Below are positions 18,117 through 27,941 of a stretch of 64,000 nucleotides of DNA, piece by piece. Position 1 is the first letter of the stretch, and the number at the start of each line of letters is the position of its first letter. The translations under genes were made by a program, and so were the position numbers. The notes beneath the pieces were generated by a model. That model was not told the origin of the DNA. It did not search any database and saw only the letters and a program-made list of their open reading frames with translations. Source of the stretch: Gramella sp. MT6 (GTDB lineage: Bacteria; Bacteroidota; Bacteroidia; Flavobacteriales; Flavobacteriaceae); contig NZ_CP048410.1 of the NCBI RefSeq assembly GCF_019357415.1, positions 868,001 to 932,000 of the forward strand. Direction: 5' to 3'.

Positions 18117-20165
18117 CTAGTTATGGAAATAAATATTGTCCAGATAAACATTCACTTCCCCTGCTGGTAAACCAGAATAAATGTATTGTGCAATGTTCGT
18201 TCTGTTAGTAAGATTTGGGAAATCTGATAAAGGAATATCCAAACTCACCCATTCTCCCTGAGGAAGGTTTTCGAACACCACTTCATCTTCAGTAGTATCT
18301 CCTCCATCAAAGCTACCATCTGTTCCTACATCTACAAGCTTAACTCTGAAAGTAGTACCATTCTCAATCCAAACATCAGTATGGAAATGCGTCATTTCAC
18401 TTGCATCTACCTGTTCTGCAACAGTTTCTATACCTACAAAATCAAGATTGAAATAATGTTTGGTTAGTCTACCGTCGAATTCTACTTCTTCATAATCTGA
18501 AGCAGACCAGACTGTTCTCCAGGTATCTACAGTCACATCCTCTCCTAATTCACTGAAAAGAGAGATATATTGAGTTTCTCCAATTTTAATATCATCGAAA
18601 TAGAAATCCTCTCCCTGACCAGCATTATTAAAATCATAAAATACAATTACTCTATCGTAGTCTATGGAGGTATCAAAAGCATCGAAACTGGTTAAATCAA
18701 AGCTTAATTCTTCCCATTCCCCTGCTACAGTCGTATTTTGCGAAACTTCCACAACAACTGATGGGTTTCCATTTGCATCGGGCTCAGAATCTGACTTTTC
18801 CATTTTGAAAAGGATTGGAGTTCCGGCTCTTGGAGACCAAACTTTCATTTTTACAGTGGTTCCATTGGAGTATTCAACTGGCTCTTCAAGGTTCAGGGAA
18901 ATTCCTGCCCAAACTTCAGATCCATTAGATTTACTCAAAGAAGTCACTCTTGAGCTAGTGTTAATCCCAGACATATCTGGATTCTCAATTACCGCTCCTG
19001 AAGCTCCACCGAAACCACCCCAGTTATAGGTAATGTTCTCAGATTCGAAAGTTAAAGGTAGCTTTATTGGATCCAGAGTAGTTTGCTGGATATTATCGAA
19101 ATAATAAGTTTCTCCATTTCCAGGGGCTCCGAAATTAAAGAACAGAACAATCTTAGCATAGTCTAAAGAAAGGTCTGCGGCACTCATATCGAAAGTAAGA
19201 GTTTCCCATTGGTTACTTACCGTAGTATTAACCGTAGACTCAACAAAAATATTTGCATCGTTTACATTCTCTATCTTGAAAATCACCGGAATTCCCGCTT
19301 GTGGAGACCATACATCTACACTGATATACCTCTGAGATGAAAAGTCAATATTCTGATCAAGGTTGATAGTTGTACCTGCCCAAACTTCTGAACCTACCGG
19401 TTTAGTATAAGCTGCAACTTTATCACTTGTATTAATTCCTGACGGATCTGGATTATCGATCACAGGATCTACTGCACCATCTGCACCACCAAAATTATAG
19501 AAAGAATAATTCTTAGTCGGTGATTCAAAATCGATCGGCAGGAATAATGGATCTCTGATCTCTACCGTCTGAGTTCGTTCTGCAGAGGCTGCACCTCCAC
19601 TTAAAGCAACTACTCTCACATCGTAATCTCCTACACTTTCGTAAGTATGAGAAACCGTTTCTCCAATCATTAAAGGGGTAGGCTCTTCATCTTCCGCATC
19701 ACCAAAATACACTTCGAACATGGCTGCGTACTGCGCAGCTGCCGAAACATTAATGGTATAATTATCATCTGCTGCTTTAGCAATGGTTACTTCAAGTCCT
19801 TCAGGCTCTCTGAAAGAAACCGTTAGGTCCTGAGTTCCTTCAGCACTTTCCCCGTTAAGGTTAGTCCCGGTAACTCCAACCTGGTAATCACCTTCAGCAA
19901 AGATATGATCTACAGATTCACCTGGTTTGATTCCGGTTGCCGGCTCTGAGCCATCCCCAAAATCTACCGCAAATGTATTGGCACTTTCACCCTTTGGGGT
20001 AACCGTTACCAAACCGCTATTATCCTGAGTGATCTTAAAGCTGGCACCAAGATTAGAAGGTGCCGCCAGGTCACTTAGGTCTACCATTTGGTCATCATCG
20101 CTTTCACATCCAAAAATCAGGACGCTTAAGGCAATGAAAAAGACATGTTTAAATAAGTTCTTCAT
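18117..20165 (-). CDS. Surface glycan-binding lipoprotein with two PKD-like and three CBM-like modules
   Basis: A 682-residue lipoprotein (lipobox FGC, about residue 20, then ESDDDQ). Two PKD-like domains (about 32-118 and 119-203) precede two clearly homologous modules of about 150 residues. These share LP..FES, GINTS, GSEVWAG, WSP.AG.P..FK and YFD.I, and are followed by a third, more diverged module ending NVYLDNIYFHN. The repeated modules look like carbohydrate-binding jelly rolls. There is no catalytic motif. Position directly after SusD and before a GH16 identifies it as the PUL's SusE/SGBP-type protein, which would bind laminarin-like glucan at the cell surface. Specificity is inferred from context. 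Confidence 0.85.
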   Translation of the reverse strand: MKNLFKHVFFIALSVLIFGCESDDDQMVDLSDLAAPSNLGASFKITQDNSGLVTVTPKGESANTFAVDFGDGSEPATGIKPGESVDHIFAEGDYQVGVTGTNLNGESAEGTQDLTVSFREPEGLEVTIAKAADDNYTINVSAAAQYAAMFEVYFGDAEDEEPTPLMIGETVSHTYESVGDYDVRVVALSGGAASAERTQTVEIRDPLFLPIDFESPTKNYSFYNFGGADGAVDPVIDNPDPSGINTSDKVAAYTKPVGSEVWAGTTINLDQNIDFSSQRYISVDVWSPQAGIPVIFKIENVNDANIFVESTVNTTVSNQWETLTFDMSAADLSLDYAKIVLFFNFGAPGNGETYYFDNIQQTTLDPIKLPLTFESENITYNWGGFGGASGAVIENPDMSGINTSSRVTSLSKSNGSEVWAGISLNLEEPVEYSNGTTVKMKVWSPRAGTPILFKMEKSDSEPDANGNPSVVVEVSQNTTVAGEWEELSFDLTSFDAFDTSIDYDRVIVFYDFNNAGQGEDFYFDDIKIGETQYISLFSELGEDVTVDTWRTVWSASDYEEVEFDGRLTKHYFNLDFVGIETVAEQVDASEMTHFHTDVWIENGTTFRVKLVDVGTDGSFDGGDTTEDEVVFENLPQGEWVSLDIPLSDFPNLTNRTNIAQYIYSGLPAGEVNVYLDNIYFHN

Positions 20166-20176
20166 AGTTCTTTTTT

Positions 20177-21658
20177 TTAGTATCCAGGATTTTGTTCCCA
20201 GTTTCCTTGAGAGAATTCAATCTCTTCAAGTGGTATTGGAAAAAGTTCGTTCTTATTAGGAGTAAATCCGTCTATCGCAGCTGCTGCTCTTCCGGTTCTA
20301 ACCAGGTCGAAGAATCTATGACCTTCCCCAACTAGTTCCAGCCTTCTTTCAGCAAAGATCGCATCAGTAAGTGCTGCTCCAGTTACGTTTAGATCGTCTA
20401 ATCCGGCACGATTGCGAACATCGTTAAGATATTCCAGTGCAAGCTGATCGTTGATCCCTCCTCTACTAAGTGCTTCCGCAGCCATTAACAATACATCGGC
20501 ATATCTAATTGCACGGTAATTATTTGGCTGAGTTAAGTTGGCATCTCCAACGTTATCATTTTGTCTTGGAAGGTATTTACGGTTGAAATACCCCGTGTGT
20601 TTGTATCCTTCAACATAAGTGGCACCGGTCTCTTCAGCCCATGCTTCGATATCAAGAATAGAATAATCTCTTCTTATATCGTTTTCATCAAAAAGGTTAT
20701 AAACTTCCTCTACAGGTACGTTAAAACTAAATCCTGACTCAAAAACAGGCCCGGTATAGTTTCTGATACCCTGAAATCCTACAGCAACGTTCCCTTCACT
20801 ACACTGAAGACAATCAAATCCTGCTCCTTCTTCTCCAGTATATTGAACTTCGAAAACAGATTCCGGACTATTTTCTCCAACCTGCTCGAAAAGGTTAGTA
20901 TACTCCTCATCTCCCACAGTTCCGTAAAGGTGATATTCACCACTGTCGATAAGATTTGTTAGCACATCTGCCGCCTGCTGAAATTTTTCCTGATATAGGT
21001 ATGCTTTTCCTAATAAAGCCTGTGCAGAACCTTTGGTAGCTCTACCAACTTGAGGAGCTGTGTAATCAAGGTTGTCTATGGCAAACTGAAGATCTGATTC
21101 GATCTGGGCATAAACCTCGCTCACAGGAGCTCTAGGAATACTTTGCTCATCACCAAGCTGAAAACGCTGGTCTCCGTTCAACGGAATAGGACCAAACCAT
21201 TTTACCAGTTCAAAAGTGAAATAAGCTCTAAGGAATCTCGCTTCAGCAATTATCCTGTCCTTACCTTCAAATTCGGTCTTATCCTTAAATTCAAGAATGT
21301 AGTTGGCTCTTTGAACACCAGCGAAATTCCAGTCCCAAACATCATCAAGATTATCGTTAACTTCGGTATGGGTCATTTCGTCTACCTGCTGCCAGCCAAT
21401 TACGTCTGTAGCACTCTCACCACCACTTAGAGTGTTATCTGAAGCAATTTCTCCAAGGATAACATTCACATAAGTTGATTGCAAAATATCATAAGCTCCA
21501 ATCAGGGCATTATAATATTCCTGTTCAGAATTAAAATAATTTTCTGAATCTATAACATACTCTTCGGTTTCATCTAGGAACTCTTCGGTACACCCTACTA
21601 GCATAACGAACCCCATGAAGAAGTATATCTTTTTTAATATTGAATTCTTTATATTCAT
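20177..21658 (-). CDS. SusD/RagB family nutrient-binding lipoprotein
   Basis: A 493-residue outer-membrane lipoprotein (lipobox LVGC, Cys23) with the SusD layout: N-terminal SusD-like region with FLDETEEY, TPR-like helices containing EARFLRAYFTFELVKWFGPIP, and the C-terminal RERRLEL-like segment (AERRLELVGEGHRFFDLVRTG) ending FPIPLEEI. It partners SusC as the lid and glycan capture protein. Eleven bases separate it from the susC stop. It has the normal length for the family. Substrate is inferred as beta-1,3-glucan from neighbouring GH16/GH3 genes. Confidence 0.96.
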   Translation of the reverse strand: MNIKNSILKKIYFFMGFVMLVGCTEEFLDETEEYVIDSENYFNSEQEYYNALIGAYDILQSTYVNVILGEIASDNTLSGGESATDVIGWQQVDEMTHTEVNDNLDDVWDWNFAGVQRANYILEFKDKTEFEGKDRIIAEARFLRAYFTFELVKWFGPIPLNGDQRFQLGDEQSIPRAPVSEVYAQIESDLQFAIDNLDYTAPQVGRATKGSAQALLGKAYLYQEKFQQAADVLTNLIDSGEYHLYGTVGDEEYTNLFEQVGENSPESVFEVQYTGEEGAGFDCLQCSEGNVAVGFQGIRNYTGPVFESGFSFNVPVEEVYNLFDENDIRRDYSILDIEAWAEETGATYVEGYKHTGYFNRKYLPRQNDNVGDANLTQPNNYRAIRYADVLLMAAEALSRGGINDQLALEYLNDVRNRAGLDDLNVTGAALTDAIFAERRLELVGEGHRFFDLVRTGRAAAAIDGFTPNKNELFPIPLEEIEFSQGNWEQNPGY

Positions 21659-21669
21659 ATTACAATATT

Positions 21670-24600
21670 TTAGAAGTTAAGGTTTACACCAAACATATAA
21701 GTTCTTGGAACCGGGTAGAAACCGTAATCTATTCCTCCACCAATTGCTTCTCCTGTAGAAGCTGAAGGGTCAAATCCTTTATAGTCTGTAAACGTATATA
21801 AGTTGTTTCCTGCCACATATACTCTAAGTTTATCAATACCAACTCTATCTAAGAAGTCTGCTGGCAATGAATACCCAATTTGAGCATTTTGAATACGCAC
21901 GTAAGAAGCGTCTTCTACGTAGAAGTCTGAAAATACTCCGTTTGAGGTTGCTGCAGTAGTTAATCTTGGAACCTCATTACTTGTTCCTTCTCCTCTCCAA
22001 CGCTCAAGGTAATATGCGTGTCTGTTAACGTTTGGCTGATTTCTTTCATAGTTTCTAACCATTTCGTTACCTAAAGATGCATAGGTATAAGCAGTGAAGT
22101 CAAAGTTCTTAACTGTAAAATTAAGATTTAATCCCATTGTAAAATCAGGGATCGGATCTCCAATATTAGTACGGTCATCTGTATTGATCACCCCATCACC
22201 GTTAATATCTACGTATCTGATATCTCCTGGCTGAGCTGGAGCACCAAGTGCGTTTTGAGCAGGATGTGCATCTACTTCAGACTGATTCTGGAAGATTCCA
22301 TCTGTTTTATATCCGTAGAAGTAACCAATTGGGAAACCTTCTTCCATTCTTGCAGGTTGAGGCTGTCCAACTCCAAAAGCACCTCCTGGTAAAAAGTCTG
22401 TTCCGTTAACTTCAGTCACCTCATTTTCAAGATAAGTAAAGTTGTAAGATACATTCAGACGAACATCATCAGAGAAATTCTCTTTGTAATTAATCGCAAA
22501 TTCAGCACCCTGGTTTCTGGTAGTACCAGCGTTGATCGTTGGAGCTCCAGCTCCCGGAGCTGCACCACCAAAAATTCCTGAAACAGGGATTCCTGCAACC
22601 AGAAGATCTTTTCTTTCTTCTCTGAATATATCTGCGGTGATATCAATTTTGTTCTGAAGTAACCTAAGGTCAAGACCAATGTTGATCTTTTCTGCTTCTT
22701 CCCATCCAGAATCAGGATTAGCGATTCTACCAGGTGCAGTTCCATTTACCAACTGGCCATTTAGAACATAAGTTGCCTCTCCCGTAAGTGCAGAACGGTA
22801 GAACTCTGCACCACCTGCCTCATCGTTACCAAGAATACCATAACTACCTCTTAACTTCAGAAAGTTGAAGGTGTCTGAATCGAACCAGTTCTCTTCAGAG
22901 ATGATCCAACCTGCAGTAGCTGATGGGAAATAACCTACACGGTTATCTGGATTAAATCTTGTAGAAGCATCCCTTCTTAGCATTCCCGATACCAGGTACT
23001 TCCCTTTGAAGTCATATTGAAGTCTACCAAAGAATGATAGTTTTCTAATGTCATATACGTAAGAGCTGTTGTTAAGCCCGTCATTAGTTCCTGTAGTAAG
23101 GCTGATATCTGCAAATTCATATGAATTATTTGGCACATCATACCCAGTAGCATACAAGCCATCACCCCACTGTCTAATAACAGTCATACCACCGGTAAAG
23201 GTTACGTGATGATCTTCATTGTATCTATCCTCATAAGTACCGAAAAGGTCATAAGTATAAGAATTATCGTTAATTCTATTTTGATTTACAGTACTTCTTG
23301 GGTTGTTGAAAACCTTCCCTGGACCATAAACGTCAGCTCCTATTTCAGGATTAAAGGTTTTTGAGTCACTCTTTGAAAGGTTATAACCGATTCTTGAAGT
23401 GAACACCAATTCCTCGATAGGTGTGAAATCAAGGCTAAAGTTTCCGTTTAGCTTGTCAAGGTTATAATCGTTATAAGTATTTTCTATTTGCGAAAGTGGG
23501 TTGATGATCTCATTCCCCAGTCTACCTGCAAGATCCTGGTCATTTACACCAAAAGTAGGAGCAAAGTTCAAAGCATTAAATAATACTGAACCAAGACCGT
23601 TTTCATTAATAGATTTTCTGGCAATGTTGGTATAGGTTGCATTCAACTGTACATCAAAATAGTCGTTGATATCCACACCTAAACTAACTCTGGCCGTATT
23701 ACGTTTGAATCCGGATTTATCACCACCAACGATCCCTTCCTGATCCAAGTTAGAACCTCCTACAGAATAAGTAACTCTTTCGCCACCACCGGTAAGACTT
23801 AAATTATGGTTTGAAATAGGTGCCTGTTTGAAAACCGCACTCTGGAAATCTGTTCCTTCCCCTAGCCCGCTAACATTTGGATAAGGTATTTGCTGACCAC
23901 CGTTAGCATAACTTTCATTTAAAAGCAATGCATATTCAGTTGCATTTAGAACAGGGATCTCTCTTGAAGCCTCCTGTATACCATAATATGTCTGGTAGGT
24001 AACTTTAGGAGCGGTATTCTTTTTACCTGTTTTGGTTGTTACCAAAACTACACCGTTCGCACCAGCCACACCATAAATAGCAGCCTGGGCATCCTTAAGG
24101 ATCGAAATAGATTGAATATCATTTGGGTTCAAAGTATTAAGATCGCCCTGATATCCATCTATCAATACTAATGGGCCATTAACGCTGTTCGAAGCGATAC
24201 CACGAATATTAATGTTAATATCTGCCCCAGGAGCACCAGATTGTGGAGTTACATTAACCCCGGCAGCAGTTCCCTGAAGTGCCTGCTCCACCTTTATAGG
24301 TTGAAGTTCGTCAAGAGTTTGATTGTCTACTACCGATACTGCACCGGTAACATCTTTCCTTTGCTGAGTACCATATCCAATTACCACCACTTCTTCAAGG
24401 GCTTCAGAATCGGTTTGCAATACTACATTAATGGTTCGTTGATCGTTAACAGTGATTTCCTGGGCTTCGAAACCAACATAACTAAATTGAAGTATATCTC
24501 CAGGGGAGACATTTTCTATCGTATAGTTTCCGTCAAAATCTGTGGTAGTTCCACGCGATTCTCCTTTTACTATTACATTAACTCCCAATAAAGGCATGTT

Positions 24601-24699
24601 GTTTTCATCAGATACTAATCCGCTAACCGAAAAGGATTGCGCATAAGCCCCAAAAAACCCGCTTAGAAATACAATCAAAAGACAGGTAAATTTCCTCAT
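21670..24699 (-). CDS. SusC/RagA family TonB-dependent transporter
   Basis: A 1009-residue outer-membrane importer: signal peptide (residues 1-20), carboxypeptidase-D-regulatory-like domain (about 23-98, with GVNVIVKGESRGTTTDFDG), TonB-box region and plug (about 105-225, with VVVIGYGTQ and VLIDGYQGDLNTLNP...SILKDA..AIYG), then a 22-stranded barrel ending in Phe (FGVNLNF). It imports oligosaccharides delivered by its SusD partner. First gene of the main PUL transcript, 239 bases downstream of the regulator gene on the same strand. Confidence 0.97.
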   Translation of the reverse strand: MRKFTCLLIVFLSGFFGAYAQSFSVSGLVSDENNMPLLGVNVIVKGESRGTTTDFDGNYTIENVSPGDILQFSYVGFEAQEITVNDQRTINVVLQTDSEALEEVVVIGYGTQQRKDVTGAVSVVDNQTLDELQPIKVEQALQGTAAGVNVTPQSGAPGADININIRGIASNSVNGPLVLIDGYQGDLNTLNPNDIQSISILKDAQAAIYGVAGANGVVLVTTKTGKKNTAPKVTYQTYYGIQEASREIPVLNATEYALLLNESYANGGQQIPYPNVSGLGEGTDFQSAVFKQAPISNHNLSLTGGGERVTYSVGGSNLDQEGIVGGDKSGFKRNTARVSLGVDINDYFDVQLNATYTNIARKSINENGLGSVLFNALNFAPTFGVNDQDLAGRLGNEIINPLSQIENTYNDYNLDKLNGNFSLDFTPIEELVFTSRIGYNLSKSDSKTFNPEIGADVYGPGKVFNNPRSTVNQNRINDNSYTYDLFGTYEDRYNEDHHVTFTGGMTVIRQWGDGLYATGYDVPNNSYEFADISLTTGTNDGLNNSSYVYDIRKLSFFGRLQYDFKGKYLVSGMLRRDASTRFNPDNRVGYFPSATAGWIISEENWFDSDTFNFLKLRGSYGILGNDEAGGAEFYRSALTGEATYVLNGQLVNGTAPGRIANPDSGWEEAEKINIGLDLRLLQNKIDITADIFREERKDLLVAGIPVSGIFGGAAPGAGAPTINAGTTRNQGAEFAINYKENFSDDVRLNVSYNFTYLENEVTEVNGTDFLPGGAFGVGQPQPARMEEGFPIGYFYGYKTDGIFQNQSEVDAHPAQNALGAPAQPGDIRYVDINGDGVINTDDRTNIGDPIPDFTMGLNLNFTVKNFDFTAYTYASLGNEMVRNYERNQPNVNRHAYYLERWRGEGTSNEVPRLTTAATSNGVFSDFYVEDASYVRIQNAQIGYSLPADFLDRVGIDKLRVYVAGNNLYTFTDYKGFDPSASTGEAIGGGIDYGFYPVPRTYMFGVNLNF

Positions 24700-24789
24700 G
24701 TGATTATTTATTAAAATTGATACCTCAATATATTAACATCACATTAAGAAAATAGATTAACAACCTTTACAAAAAATCTACAACTGAGA

Positions 24790-24840
24790 AATCCGCAATT
24801 TTTTTCACCTGTTTTTATTTAATCCGCAATCTTAATGCGG
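24790..24840 (-). promoter_or_regulatory. Repeated AATCCGCAAT elements upstream of susC (candidate regulator site)
   Basis: The 10-base word AATCCGCAAT occurs at 24790-24799 and again at 24821-24830, offset by 31 bases (about three helical turns). The second copy is followed by an inverted TGCGG (24836-24840), making CCGCA...TGCGG. They lie 90-140 bases before the susC ATG. No consensus -7 box is present, as might be expected for an activator-dependent promoter. Confidence 0.45.
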
Positions 24841-24938
24841 CTTTATAAGGATTTTTAATACGCAAACGTTTTCATTGAATATCAGAATAATAGGACAATG
24901 TAGAGGTAATGTAGAGTTATTTTAGGGAGTTGTAAAGT

Positions 24939-27725
24939 TTAAAGATCCAGAATATACTCGGTAAGATTGGTCTCACGGTCTAAATCCATCTTTTTACGCA
25001 AACGATATCGTTTAATTTCTACACTTTTTACAGAAATATTTAATAGCGGCGCTATTTCTTTTGAGGAGAGATTCAACCTTAAATAAGCGCACAACTTAAG
25101 GTCATTAGAAGTAAGCTCAGGATGAACGGCTTTTATCTTTTTGAAAAAGTCTTTATCAGCGTTACTAAATGCTTTTTTGAAGAATTTCCAGTTATCTTCT
25201 TCACTAATATCTTTATCTATGGTATTAATTACCGATTTCACCTTAGATGAACTTTCAGACTTTTTCAGTTCATCTTTTATGCTGGTTAAAAACTCGTTCT
25301 TTTTAATAAGGCTCATGGTAGACACCGCCAGCTCCCTGTTCTTGTTGGCCATATCCTGCTCCAGTTTTTCATTCCTTAATTTTATGATCTCCTGCTCTGC
25401 CTCAAGGTTTCTCATTTTAAGGGCTCTCTCATTCTCTGCGAGGTTCTTGCGATGATGTCGCTTATTAAGTAAGTGAATAAGATATAATATTAGCAGAAAA
25501 ACAATGAAGTAACCTATTATAGCAGGGATACTAAAGTAATAAGGACGTTGAATTTTAAATTGATAGCTAACGCTTTCGGTTACCGTGTCACCTACTTTTG
25601 CTTTGACCTCAAAAGTATAGTTTCCGAAATCGAGATTCTTGAAATTGACTTCTGGACTACCACTCCAGGAACTCCAGTTTGGACTTAAACCTATAAGGCG
25701 ATAACTGTACTTGGCATCCAGGTATTTATCATGTACCGGCGCCGAATAATTAAAGGAGATATTATTATTTTTGAAATCGAAGCTGCCGGCTTCATCAAGT
25801 TGTATGCTATTAGCGGGAGAATCAAGAGCGCTCACTTCGATCTTATCAAGGTTAACAGAGGCCTGCAGAACAATCTCCCCGGGATCGCTAAATTTTAAAT
25901 AACCATTGGCAATCCCCAATAAATATTCTTCATCCCCAAAGTTTGAAATATTCTCATAGCCCACCGCGATATTCCTGAAATCCTGATCTATAAAAACAAA
26001 TTCAAGAGAATAGTCTTTGCTAAGAATTGAATTCTGAATAGAAAATATACCTTCTTGCGCAAAACCCCATAGTTTGCTCTGATCCTCTTCACTTATCATT
26101 TTTCCCGATACCCGGTTCAAGTCTGAAATTAGGGTATTAAGAGAATTTTCTTCAATAAACGAATCTTCTGTGCTGCTATACTGATATATCTTTTCTTTCG
26201 AGCTATAATATAAACTGTCATTAAATTGAAATAAACTCGAGGTAATTCCCGACTCTCCCGGGAATTTATAATTCTTGATAGTAGTTACTTTTTGAAATGG
26301 CTCTTCAAGGAGCATTTTATAAACTCCTTTATGCTCATTGCTAATCCAGACGTTCTGTTCCCCATCTATTTCGATAAATTTTGATGAATGCGGAAAATCC
26401 TCCAACATGGGTAACGGTTCAAGTTCATTTCCATTCTTCCGAAGAAAACTTATACCATTATAATGCCCCTGTATCAATATATCTTCATTAAACTCCTTCA
26501 CGGTCCAGGTTCCAAGCCTGTCACAGATTTTAGTAGCCTTATCTCCGTTAATCAAAAAAGTACCGCTATCCTGACCACATAAAATATCTCCGGCAACCTT
26601 ATCTACGAACCACACCTGCCCGTTGGTACCTTCAATTAAATTGAATTTATTCCCGCCTTTATTTCGCACATATAAACCCTGGTTTGTCCCCAGGTAAAGC
26701 GTGCCTTCCTCCTCATATGAAGCATACACAGATCCTATTTCTCCACGATTATCCTGAAATGATTTAAATGAAGATTTTAGGTCTATACTGCTTATTCCAT
26801 AATCCAGACCTGCCCAAAGATTTTGATCTTTATCCATAAAAAGATCCAGAACGGTATTATTCAGAAGAATGTTCTGCTGGTTGAAAGCATTTACAATATT
26901 TCCTTTTGAATCTATTTTTACGACGCCATTACCCACCGTACCTAGAACTATATCCCCAGAGGGTAAATTTATAGCATCAAGGATATTAGGATAACCTATT
27001 TGAGTATTAACCGGTTTAACCTCCTTCCTTAGGTCCTGGTCCTGCCATTTATAAAATTCGGTTTTACCAGATATGAATGAAAGAACTCCAGCCTCATTAT
27101 AAATATGCATAATAGCCGTATCCCCAAGCTTTTCATATGGTATAACCTCTACCGGGCTACCATTCCTAATTACATAAAGCCCCTCACCAACCAATTGGAA
27201 ATAAAGTTCTTTTTCAACCTTAAAGATCCCAGATACCGGTTTTCCCAGGGGATTTGGCATTTTAGTGATCGAATCCTGTTGAGGATTATAGAAATAAACT
27301 CCTCCAAAACTTCTGAAAATAACAAGTTCATCGATAAATTCTATATCCCAGAATTGTTCACCTTCTCCTATTGCTCCATTGAATTTACCCACCAGGCTGG
27401 TATATTCCAGGGATCCGAATTCATTCTTTTCCCAGTATCCCGCTTCCATGTAAGCCCCGGTGTAAATACGATCACCTACTACTTTTAAAGATCTAACAAT
27501 AGTGTTGTTGGGAACAGGATATAAATTCCATTTCTCTCCATTATATTCAAGCAAGCCAGTACTATTAGCGAAATATAGATTCTTATTTTCTGCCTGGTCT
27601 ATCATCCAGTTCTGATTTCCCGCAGAATACTGACTAGGGCCATAATTGACTACAGGTGGTAATTCCTGGGCCAGGACACCATACACTGTAAAAACGAATA
27701 GTACTAAAACGAGTTTTTTACTCAA
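24939..27725 (-). CDS. SusR-like membrane sensor with propeller domain and LuxR-type HTH
   Basis: A 928-residue single-chain regulator: signal peptide (1-19), two-component-regulator-type propeller repeats (about 25-640), a Y_Y_Y domain (about 650-725; YSYRLIGLSPNWSSWSG), one membrane helix (about 731-755), a basic coiled coil (about 760-850), and a C-terminal LuxR-like HTH (about 865-928; SSKEIAPLLNISVKSVEIKRYRLRKKM). It has no histidine kinase or receiver domain, so it differs from hybrid two-component PUL regulators and would couple periplasmic ligand binding directly to DNA binding. It sits immediately upstream of the PUL and is the obvious candidate activator. Confidence 0.9.
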   Translation of the reverse strand: MSKKLVLVLFVFTVYGVLAQELPPVVNYGPSQYSAGNQNWMIDQAENKNLYFANSTGLLEYNGEKWNLYPVPNNTIVRSLKVVGDRIYTGAYMEAGYWEKNEFGSLEYTSLVGKFNGAIGEGEQFWDIEFIDELVIFRSFGGVYFYNPQQDSITKMPNPLGKPVSGIFKVEKELYFQLVGEGLYVIRNGSPVEVIPYEKLGDTAIMHIYNEAGVLSFISGKTEFYKWQDQDLRKEVKPVNTQIGYPNILDAINLPSGDIVLGTVGNGVVKIDSKGNIVNAFNQQNILLNNTVLDLFMDKDQNLWAGLDYGISSIDLKSSFKSFQDNRGEIGSVYASYEEEGTLYLGTNQGLYVRNKGGNKFNLIEGTNGQVWFVDKVAGDILCGQDSGTFLINGDKATKICDRLGTWTVKEFNEDILIQGHYNGISFLRKNGNELEPLPMLEDFPHSSKFIEIDGEQNVWISNEHKGVYKMLLEEPFQKVTTIKNYKFPGESGITSSLFQFNDSLYYSSKEKIYQYSSTEDSFIEENSLNTLISDLNRVSGKMISEEDQSKLWGFAQEGIFSIQNSILSKDYSLEFVFIDQDFRNIAVGYENISNFGDEEYLLGIANGYLKFSDPGEIVLQASVNLDKIEVSALDSPANSIQLDEAGSFDFKNNNISFNYSAPVHDKYLDAKYSYRLIGLSPNWSSWSGSPEVNFKNLDFGNYTFEVKAKVGDTVTESVSYQFKIQRPYYFSIPAIIGYFIVFLLILYLIHLLNKRHHRKNLAENERALKMRNLEAEQEIIKLRNEKLEQDMANKNRELAVSTMSLIKKNEFLTSIKDELKKSESSSKVKSVINTIDKDISEEDNWKFFKKAFSNADKDFFKKIKAVHPELTSNDLKLCAYLRLNLSSKEIAPLLNISVKSVEIKRYRLRKKMDLDRETNLTEYILDL

Positions 27726-27941
27726 GAGGAAATTGTAATTATGTTTCGAAAGTTAACTATCACAGGCTTAACAAGAAAATTTATCTCTAAATTAGATAGC
27801 AACTTTATTAGTAAAATTTTTAGGCTTGGATGTTAAAGTATTATAAAGACTTATGACAACCTAAGAATTATGAATTTTTTTGGGAGTTAAGTATCCAGCA
27901 AGATACTGGCTACTAAATTCAATCAAACAACCTAAGCTTAT
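27726..27941. other. Divergent intergenic region between the PUL regulator and the 1205-residue protein
   Basis: About 215 AT-rich bases separate the two divergent start codons. I find no exact TAnnTTTG box on either strand and no convincing operator. Confidence 0.4.

Noticed and set aside
24861..24875. AAACGTTT near susC as a LacI-type operator
   Set aside because: The palindrome is short, and no LacI-family regulator is present; the adjacent regulator is a LuxR-type protein.
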